Made by a program: the position numbers and the translations under genes. This document shows positions 16,674 to 22,641 of a stretch of 47,579 nucleotides of DNA, piece after piece. The notes under the pieces are model-generated. The model did not search any database. It had not been told where the DNA came from and saw only the letters and a program-made list of their open reading frames with translations. This stretch comes from Methanosaeta sp. PtaB.Bin039 (GTDB taxonomy: Archaea; Halobacteriota; Methanosarcinia; Methanotrichales; Methanotrichaceae), in NCBI GenBank assembly GCA_002067795.1, contig MVQI01000048.1:1-47579 (forward strand), written 5' to 3'. Position 1 is the stretch's first letter. Each line of letters opens with the position of its first letter.

Positions 16674-16825
16674 GGGGCGATGAAAATGCTGTATGAAATA
16701 AAAAGCTTACCTAGCGATATCAGTCTGGTGCACGGATGCACGGTTCGCATGTGGTGATCGCAAGAGTTTCATCGTCAAATACAGCTGCCCTAACACGAGG
16801 TCTGCAGAGCTATTTATCAACAAAT

Positions 16826-16968
16826 TATTATTATTAATAATAATAGTAATAATAATAATAATAAAATAATAATTAAAATAATACTTGAAATAATGATTAA
16901 AATAATAACTAAGATAATAATTAAAATAATAACTAAAATAATAATTAAAATTAACTAAAATAATAGTA
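16826..16968. repeat. AT-rich island: TAA microsatellite plus 12-bp tandem repeat
   Basis: A 20-bp perfect palindrome of alternating TTA/TAA triplets (16826-16845) leads into a TAA run. Then come nine near-tandem units of consensus AAAATAATAAYT: exact 12-mers at 16863, 16875, 16887, 16899, 16911, 16923 and 16935 with 0-3 changes each, a 10-base unit at 16947 and a variant at 16957. One strand is nearly free of G and C. The rest of the 16680-17137 gap is AT-rich non-coding sequence. Confidence 0.85.
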
Positions 16969-17019
16969 AAAACATATTCATTAGACGATTTCTGCTAACC
17001 TCAGATTTCGGGTTTAGCT

Positions 17020-17106
17020 TTAAAAGAGTATATATGCAGACTGGATTTGTCCGGGCGTTCTTAGAATCTCTATTGGTCACAGGGCCCTCCCCGATATATG
17101 CGGGGA
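17020..17106 (+). promoter_or_regulatory. Orphan TATA element and downstream hairpin
   Basis: AGTATATATG at about 17028-17037 faces right, but no gene follows in that direction before the convergent adk. TCCCCG (17088-17093) pairs with CGGGGA (17101-17106) over ATATATG. Together these could mark a short RNA of about 50 bases, but that is weak. Confidence 0.25.
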
Positions 17107-17107
17107 T

Positions 17108-17137
17108 ATTATACATTAAAATAAAAAAAATTAGGTT
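17108..17137 (-). terminator. T-tract terminator of adk
   Basis: Immediately after the adk stop the minus strand reads eight T in a row (17130-17123) and then ATTTTAATG, the usual poly-T form of archaeal termination. Confidence 0.6.
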
Positions 17138-17782
17138 CTAAATTTTATCCAGAACCTTTGCAATCTCGCCGAAAATGGCCTTGATGTCGCCAACGCCAAG
17201 GACGGTTGCGACGAGCTTCCTCTTGTTGTAGTAGTCGATCAGAGGCTGCGTCTGGGCGTGATATGCCTCTAGCCTCTGCTTGACCGTCTCCTCTGTGTCG
17301 TCCTGCCTCTGATACAGGTCAGCGCCACAGGCGTCGCACTTGCCGGCGGTCTTGGGCGGATTGAATGTGACGTGGTAGGTGGTTCCGCACTTGCACATCC
17401 TGCGGCCGGTTACCCGCTTGATAAGCTCAGCGTCGGGAACATCGATGTTCAAGACCACGTCGATCTTCTGGCCCAGCGACGGAAGGATCTTGTCCAGTGC
17501 CTCGGCCTGGGGGATTGTGCGGGGGTAGCCGTCCAGCATCCATCCGCCCTTGACGTCGTCCTTTGCCAGTCGATCCTTGATGATATCGATCAGCAGGGAA
17601 TCGGGGACAAGCTTTCCGGCGTCCATGAACTTCTTGGCCTCAACTCCTAGCGGAGTGCCGTTCCTCACGTTCTCCCTGAGTATATCCCCTGTGGAGATGT
17701 GTTTCACCCTGTACTTGTCAGCGATCATCTTGGCCTGGGTGCCCTTGCCGGACCCGGGCGGACCGAGCAGAATAATGTCCAT
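17138..17782 (-). CDS. adk: Adenylate kinase, bacterial-type with cysteine LID
   Basis: Interconverts ATP + AMP and 2 ADP. 214 residues: P-loop GPPGSGKGT at 7-15, AMP-binding STGDILRE at 30-37 and DGYPRT at 84-89. The LID at 126-160 holds cysteines 130, 132, 149 and 152, a zinc site, with the first pair spaced C-x-C rather than the common C-x-x-C. The sequence is the bacterial/short archaeal Adk class, not the trimeric archaeal AdkA. GGAGGAATGAG just before the ATG at 17782 is a strong ribosome-binding site. Confidence 0.96.
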   Translation of the reverse strand: MDIILLGPPGSGKGTQAKMIADKYRVKHISTGDILRENVRNGTPLGVEAKKFMDAGKLVPDSLLIDIIKDRLAKDDVKGGWMLDGYPRTIPQAEALDKILPSLGQKIDVVLNIDVPDAELIKRVTGRRMCKCGTTYHVTFNPPKTAGKCDACGADLYQRQDDTEETVKQRLEAYHAQTQPLIDYYNKRKLVATVLGVGDIKAIFGEIAKVLDKI

Positions 17783-17874
17783 CTCATTCCTCCTAAACCG
17801 TGGGTGGTCTTCTCGAAGCGACGCGCCCCTAAAGGATCGGCCCTGCCGGTCGGAGCGGGCTGCCGCTGCACCTT

Positions 17875-17920
17875 CCCAGGGGAGCTAACATCCCTGGGTG
17901 TTAAAAAAACTTTCGCGAAG
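17875..17920 (-). terminator. Terminator after the glyS-SEC59 genes, plus a hairpin in the adk leader
   Basis: On the minus strand the palindrome TTCGCGAA (17919-17912) is followed by seven T (17909-17903), fitting an end for the glyS/SEC59 transcript. Just beyond, CCCAGGG and CCCTGGG (17898-17892 and 17881-17875) form a hairpin, about 90 bases before adk. It could be a structured adk leader. The rest of 17783-17991 is unremarkable. Confidence 0.4.
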
Positions 17921-17991
17921 AGGGCCAGATCTCTCGCGGGCGCAATTTCGACTGGATCATCCCTACCGTTTAATCAGCCCTCAAATCCCGG

Positions 17992-18615
17992 TCAGGCCAG
18001 GGCTGCTGCGGTCATGCACAGCCCTGAGAGAACGGGGATGGTGAAGTTATCGTCCAACGGCCTGCCCCGCATGAAGAGCGGTATGGAATCCGCCAGCGTG
18101 GCCCCAATCGCTCCCGCCAGGTAGACCGAGGGAGCAAGATGGGTCAGCCCCGATGTTGCGTAGCCGATCAGGCTGCATGCTGCCAGCATCCCGGCTGAGA
18201 TGGTCAGAGGCTTGCGTCGACGCCTGGGTCCGTTGTCATCCCTGACATTTGATCCAAGGAGGACGGACCCGATGATCCCCGAGGCTGCATCACCCAGACA
18301 GAGCATCAGCATTGAGGCCACTGCAACCATGGGCTTGAACAGGACTACGGTCAAAAGGCTTCCCATTATGAAGAATACGTAGCTGGCAATCCTACCCTGC
18401 TCGCCAGCCCTAACCTCCGGAAGCCGTATGCGGCCGGACAGCCTCAGCCATTCCAGCACGGCGGAGACCGCCAGCGCAGTTCCAACAAAGGCTGTGGCAG
18501 CAAGCTGTCCAGCCACCATCAGGACGAGTGGGACGGACAGGCCGGTCAGATGGATTGCCTTTCTGCGCAGTTCCCTAATCAGGAGGGCCTGCCAGCCCGG
18601 TGCAACTTCTGCCAG
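17992..18615 (-). CDS. SEC59/dolichol kinase-like CTP-dependent membrane kinase
   Basis: Predicted integral-membrane kinase of the SEC59/DGK1/VTE5 family that phosphorylates a polyprenol or similar lipid alcohol. At least five membrane segments are visible. Family marks are RELRRKAIHLTGL near the N-terminus, GDAASGIIGSVLLG in the middle and GATLADSIPLF near the end. The first ATG in frame (18519) would cut off the conserved REL-RRK-IH start. The frame is open back to the glyS stop, and a perfect AAGGAGG stands 9-10 bases before a CTG at 18615, so I place the start there (207 residues); ATC 18618 is another candidate. Overlaps no other gene; 24 bases separate it from glyS. Confidence 0.8.
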   Translation of the reverse strand: MAEVAPGWQALLIRELRRKAIHLTGLSVPLVLMVAGQLAATAFVGTALAVSAVLEWLRLSGRIRLPEVRAGEQGRIASYVFFIMGSLLTVVLFKPMVAVASMLMLCLGDAASGIIGSVLLGSNVRDDNGPRRRRKPLTISAGMLAACSLIGYATSGLTHLAPSVYLAGAIGATLADSIPLFMRGRPLDDNFTIPVLSGLCMTAAALA

Positions 18616-18639
18616 GATATTCGCCCTCCTTCCCTTATC

Positions 18640-20385
18640 CTAGCTGCCCTGGGAAAGGGCAGCACTCGCCTCGTCGAGGGTCATCCGCTTCCCAATCAGT
18701 GCGGAGATAGTCTCTCCAAGCGCCTGCACCCCGACCCTGATCTGCTTCATGGAGTCACGGTCGCGGATGGTAACGGTGCCTTCTTCGAGGGTCTCGTAGT
18801 CCACGGTGACGCAGAATGGGGTTCCCACCTCGTCGTTGCGGCGGTAGCGGCGGCCGATCGACCCGGATGTGTCGTAGTCCACGATCATGCCCATGCGGCG
18901 AAACTCGTCCACAATCTGGCACGCTGGCCCGGTCAGCTCCTCCCTGTCCATGAGGGGCAGGACTGCAACGTCCACAGGGGCAATTCCTGGCAGCAGGCCC
19001 AGAACTATGCGGCTCTCCTCATCCACCATCTCTTCGCGGTAGGCGTGCTCCAGCACCGAGTAGATGATCCGGTCTATTCCGAAGGAGGGCTCTATCACGT
19101 GAGGCACTATCTCCTCTCCCCGGACCTCCTCTTCAACCTCCTCCACTGCGATGAGATTGGCCTCGATGAACAGTTTCTGGCCGTCCACATGAACCGTGAC
19201 AGATTCGCCGCTCTCTTTCAGATCGGCTGGGTCCATAGCCTGAAGGGCCTGCGCCACAGCCTTGGCCTGGCCCTTGAAGCGGGGACCAAGGGCTTTCATG
19301 TCCGGCTTGATCCGGACGACGCGCCTTCTCTCTGGCTGCTTGTAGTTGACGAAGACCTTCAGGTTGGCCTGGCTCTGGGCCATATGGGACCGCAGGTCGT
19401 AGTCGGTGCGATCAGCGACGCCCACGACCTCTATCCAGCCAAGGCGATCCAGCAGTACCTCGGCATCCCAGCAATCTGCTGCATAATGGGCCATCTCGTC
19501 TGCCTTGTGCTGCCGGAAACGCAGCCTATCCTCTGCCACGCCGGCTGCCCTCAGGAACTGGTAGGTCCTGGCAACATAGTAGGCTAGCATCTGATGAGCG
19601 ATTATGCCCTTATCTACGGCTTCGCCGATAGTCATCCGTTCTGTTTGGCCCATCTCCTGGCCCTGCCTGGAGTATAATGTGAGGATCAGCTCCTCCACTT
19701 CGCAGAACCGGGGGTGGGTCTTGTCCCTGGGATCGATGAATACCTCTGCCTCAGCCTGGGTAAACTCCCGCAGCCTGATCACTCCCTGCCTTGGCGAGAT
19801 CTCGTTTCTATACGATCTGCCTATCTGCACCGCTCCAAAGGGCAGTGCGTCCCGGTGGTAGCGCAGAAGCCTCTGGAAATTAATGAACATGCCCTGGGCA
19901 GTCTCCGGGCGCAGGTAGCCCGGATACTTGTTCCCCGGACCGATCGCGGTTCGAAACATCAGGTTGAACTCATAGACCTCGGAGAGGCGGCCGCCGCACT
20001 CCGGGCATCCCACGTCGTTATCCTGTATGACCCTGTAGATCTCCTGATCGGAGAGCGCATCAGGCACTTCTATTATGTGTTTGATCAAGTGGTCGGCCCG
20101 GTAGATCTCCTTGCATTCTTTGCACTCGGTCAGCGGATCGGAAAAGCCGCTCAAATGGCCGGAGGCCTTGAAGATCTCCTCCACCCCTATCGTGGGGCAG
20201 TCGATCTCCGAGAACCCTTCTCTCACAACGAAGAAGGACCTCCAGGTATCCTCTATCCTTCTCTTCAGGCGTGCCCCAAGCGGGCCGTAATCATAAAAAC
20301 CGGCTGCGCCACCATAGAGCTCGAAGGCCGGCCACATGTAGCCCCTCCTCCTGGCAAGCTCGGTCACCTGTTCATACCTATCCAT
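18640..20385 (-). CDS. glyS: Glycyl-tRNA synthetase, archaeal/eukaryotic dimeric type
   Basis: Charges tRNA(Gly) with glycine. 581 residues, class II. Motif 2 is FRNEISPRQGVIRLREFTQAE-like (RSYRNEISPRQGVIRLREF near 188-206), with YGPLGARLKRR near 34 and motif 3 EPSFGIDRIIYSVLEHA near 440, and a C-terminal anticodon-binding domain (APVDVAVLPLMDR onward). CKECKEIYRADH and CPECGG cysteines suggest a zinc site in the insertion. A CTTTAAATG TATA element lies near 20417-20425 on the minus strand, about 35 bases before the ATG. Probably co-transcribed with the SEC59-like gene. Confidence 0.96.
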   Translation of the reverse strand: MDRYEQVTELARRRGYMWPAFELYGGAAGFYDYGPLGARLKRRIEDTWRSFFVVREGFSEIDCPTIGVEEIFKASGHLSGFSDPLTECKECKEIYRADHLIKHIIEVPDALSDQEIYRVIQDNDVGCPECGGRLSEVYEFNLMFRTAIGPGNKYPGYLRPETAQGMFINFQRLLRYHRDALPFGAVQIGRSYRNEISPRQGVIRLREFTQAEAEVFIDPRDKTHPRFCEVEELILTLYSRQGQEMGQTERMTIGEAVDKGIIAHQMLAYYVARTYQFLRAAGVAEDRLRFRQHKADEMAHYAADCWDAEVLLDRLGWIEVVGVADRTDYDLRSHMAQSQANLKVFVNYKQPERRRVVRIKPDMKALGPRFKGQAKAVAQALQAMDPADLKESGESVTVHVDGQKLFIEANLIAVEEVEEEVRGEEIVPHVIEPSFGIDRIIYSVLEHAYREEMVDEESRIVLGLLPGIAPVDVAVLPLMDREELTGPACQIVDEFRRMGMIVDYDTSGSIGRRYRRNDEVGTPFCVTVDYETLEEGTVTIRDRDSMKQIRVGVQALGETISALIGKRMTLDEASAALSQGS

Positions 20386-20544
20386 GCCAATCCTCGCCTG
20401 TTAGAGACCAGAGGATCATTTAAAGCTTTGTCAGCGGCCAGAGGCGCGGGCCTAGGATCGCGAAGGTGCTGCGCATATAGGCCCTGATGCAGTCTTTAAG
20501 TTCGCCCATTGCCAGTTCGGCCCCTCATCGGCGACCTCAGAGCC

Positions 20545-20946
20545 TCAGAGGTTGTCCTGGCTGTTGCCGAGAACCGCCGTCCACCACCACCTCGCCATAT
20601 CCACCAGGTCTTTGCTGAATGCGCCCGAGAGGCGATACTCCCCACCCCGGGTGACTATCAGGCCAGATCCCAGCAGCTTGTTGCGCATGGCATAAAATGC
20701 GGAGCGGCTCACCTGCAGCTCATCCAGGACGTCTTGCCATTCCCGGATCTTCAGAGGGGACCCCGAGTTCTGTCGCTCCTCCACCATGGTCAGGAAACGC
20801 CTGCCACGATTGGCTGTGGTCTCATCCTGAAACAGCCGAAGCATCAGCTCCATGTAAGGGTCCCGTGAGCGGGTTATCATGTGTTCGGCCTTGGACCGGA
20901 CCTTCAGCGTGGTGGCTGTGCGAGGAGCGTCTTTCACGTTGGTCAT
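20545..20946 (-). CDS. Small HTH-type protein of unknown function
   Basis: 133 residues. The segment WQDVLDELQVSRSAFYAMRNKLLGSGLI (about 67-94) reads as a winged-helix DNA-binding motif, followed by TRGGEYRLS as a wing. The C-terminal MARWWWTAVLG is tryptophan-rich. Preceded by basic, Lys/Arg-rich sequence. It lies 27 bases after the DUF2551-like gene, so both probably share one transcript. No named family recognised. Confidence 0.65.
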   Translation of the reverse strand: MTNVKDAPRTATTLKVRSKAEHMITRSRDPYMELMLRLFQDETTANRGRRFLTMVEERQNSGSPLKIREWQDVLDELQVSRSAFYAMRNKLLGSGLIVTRGGEYRLSGAFSKDLVDMARWWWTAVLGNSQDNL

Positions 20947-20973
20947 GGTGGCAGCTGGACCCGGTCTCCCCTC

Positions 20974-21300
20974 CTATCCGGCCCCGGCCTGGGCAGTGGC
21001 ATCCAGGGCAGAGCGAGCCATCTCAAGGTACTGCTCCTTCAATACATATATCGTGGGCTGGCGGTATGACGGCTTATTCACATGCAAGAGACCCAGCCTG
21101 GAACAAATGTAGCCTATCATCGAGGCTATCACACGGCGGCTGACCGACAGATGGCGACATACCGCCTGGTGCAGATCGCCCACGGTAAACTCCAGGCAAT
21201 CTACTATCGAGCGCATGACCAGCCTCCTGAGGCCGTCTTTATCCAGATCCAGGAAATGGATCAGGCGGTCCCATATCTCGGGCCGCGGCTTCTTCGACAT
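20974..21300 (-). CDS. DUF2551-like methanogen protein, probable winged helix
   Basis: About 108 residues from the ATG at 21300. DRLIHFLDLDKDGLRRLVMRSIVDCLEFTVGDLHQAV followed by SVSRRVIASMIGYICSRLGLLHV gives two helix-turn-helix-like stretches, as in the DUF2551 family known from methanogens. The function of that family is unknown. The ATG at 21333 is less likely: a TATA-like AAATATAAA on the minus strand (about 21345-21337) would start transcription near 21316, and GGGGGT sits just before the ATG at 21300. Confidence 0.65.
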   Translation of the reverse strand: MSKKPRPEIWDRLIHFLDLDKDGLRRLVMRSIVDCLEFTVGDLHQAVCRHLSVSRRVIASMIGYICSRLGLLHVNKPSYRQPTIYVLKEQYLEMARSALDATAQAGAG

Positions 21301-21473
21301 TGCTACCCCCATCTTACTGATGCATCTTTTCAATTTATATTTTACTATTATCAGGGCTCGACCTGCATAGGTATATCTCTTGGGCGGTGGATGGGGTGAA
21401 ATGGACTCTCTGAGGTGGTGGCATCAAAAGCAGCGGAAGCGACAGGATCGCACTTGAGAGGGATGTTTACGGG
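21301..21473. promoter_or_regulatory. Divergent region between the DUF2551-like and TPR genes
   Basis: Leftward, the TATA-like element near 21337-21345 serves the DUF2551-like gene. Rightward, GGTATATCTC near 21370 is a possible TATA element for the TPR gene, whose ATG is at 21474. Confidence 0.35.
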
Positions 21474-22124
21474 ATGTCGGATGAACAGGCCGATGTTCTC
21501 GATCCGGAGTCGTGGATAGAGGAAGGCGTTGTCATGCGGCGGCTGGGCAGGTATGCCGATGCGCTGCAGGCCCTGGACCGCGCAATTGAGCTGGACCCGG
21601 GAATCGCCAAGGCCTGGCGGAACCGGGCGGTGATCGAGAACAACATGGGGCGCTATGAGGATGCTTTCAAGTCGGTTGAAAGGGCGCTGCAACTCGACAT
21701 GGCCAGTCCTCGCAACTGGATCGTTCGGGGTTTTTCCCTTCACAACCTGAAACGATTTGAGGAGGCTGTAAAGAGCTATGCCAGGGCCATCGAGCTGAGT
21801 CCAATGGGCCAGGACGGACGCCGGGCCTGGAACAACCGGGGGGCTGCCCTGGATAATCTTGGTCGCCACGAGGACGCTCTGGAGTCCTACAGCGAGGCGC
21901 TGATGATCGATCCATACGACGTCTACGCCTGGAACAACCAGGGGGTGGCACTATCTTCCCTCGGGCGCGAGGAGGATGCCTTGAAGAGCTTCGAGCGGGC
22001 AATTGGGATAGAGCCTTCATACTGGACTGCCTGGCTCAACCGCTCCCACGTCCTCGCCTCCCTGGGGCGGGATGAGGAGGCGGCAGAGTCACTGGCCCAG
22101 GCAAAAGCCCTGGGAATGAAGTGA
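21474..22124 (+). CDS. Tetratricopeptide-repeat protein
   Basis: A 216-residue protein built almost entirely of TPR units (about five to six, 34 residues each). They end in patterns such as ALDRAIELDPG, SVERALQLDMA, SYARAIELSPM, SYSEALMIDPY and SFERAIGIEPS, each followed by W-x-N/R-x-G. It has no signal peptide or membrane segment, so it is a cytosolic protein-binding scaffold. Such stand-alone TPR proteins are abundant in methanogens. The partner is unknown; the neighbouring wHTH genes run the other way. Confidence 0.9.
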   Translation: MSDEQADVLDPESWIEEGVVMRRLGRYADALQALDRAIELDPGIAKAWRNRAVIENNMGRYEDAFKSVERALQLDMASPRNWIVRGFSLHNLKRFEEAVKSYARAIELSPMGQDGRRAWNNRGAALDNLGRHEDALESYSEALMIDPYDVYAWNNQGVALSSLGREEDALKSFERAIGIEPSYWTAWLNRSHVLASLGRDEEAAESLAQAKALGMK

Positions 22125-22641
22125 TGATCGGCTCTCTTTTCCTGCAGAGCCGGTGTCTATCCCGGCTGAGCCGGTTCTTGCCCTGAAATAGGGGGGCATG
22201 CTGTCCCCATAGAAGGGCGATGTTATTCGGATTGCGGCTATTGGCAGAGGTCGGCTGCCTGCAAGCCAAAATCCTTCCTATAGTTGCCGGCATCAGTATT
22301 GGAGATACATCGGATCTTGTGTGTTGAGCGGGTCATCTTCTTTGCTCTGCAAACGGCCCGTCTTCGGCCGGACCTCCGGATTTTGGGCATACTCCAAGCG
22401 CCCGTCATTCGGAGAAATATAAAATATATACATAAATATTTCAAATATAATCGTTCCATGGCTGACAGGCACTGTGATGCCAGCCACCTTTCGGGATTCG
22501 ATTATACGGTGACCCGTTATGAAACACTGGGCTTTTCAGGACAATTAAATCAGAGAATATCTCATGCTGAAATATCTCCAAAATACATATCTTAAATAAA
22601 ATTTATATACTAACAGCCTAACTCTTCCTATATCAAATCCA
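22125..22641. other. Long intergenic region with promoter for the secreted protease
   Basis: AATTTATATAC at about 22597-22607 is a good TATA box some 35-45 bases before the ATG at 22642. A more AT-rich segment at 22418-22450 has TATA-like pieces in both directions. TGGCTG (22458-22463) and CAGCCA (22480-22485) form an imperfect hairpin. No gene is recognised. Confidence 0.5.

Noticed and set aside
16863-16957. Reading the 12-bp repeat as a coding repeat of four residues (K-I-I-x)
   Set aside because: No start codon or ribosome-binding site is attached, and the composition is that of an AT-rich spacer.
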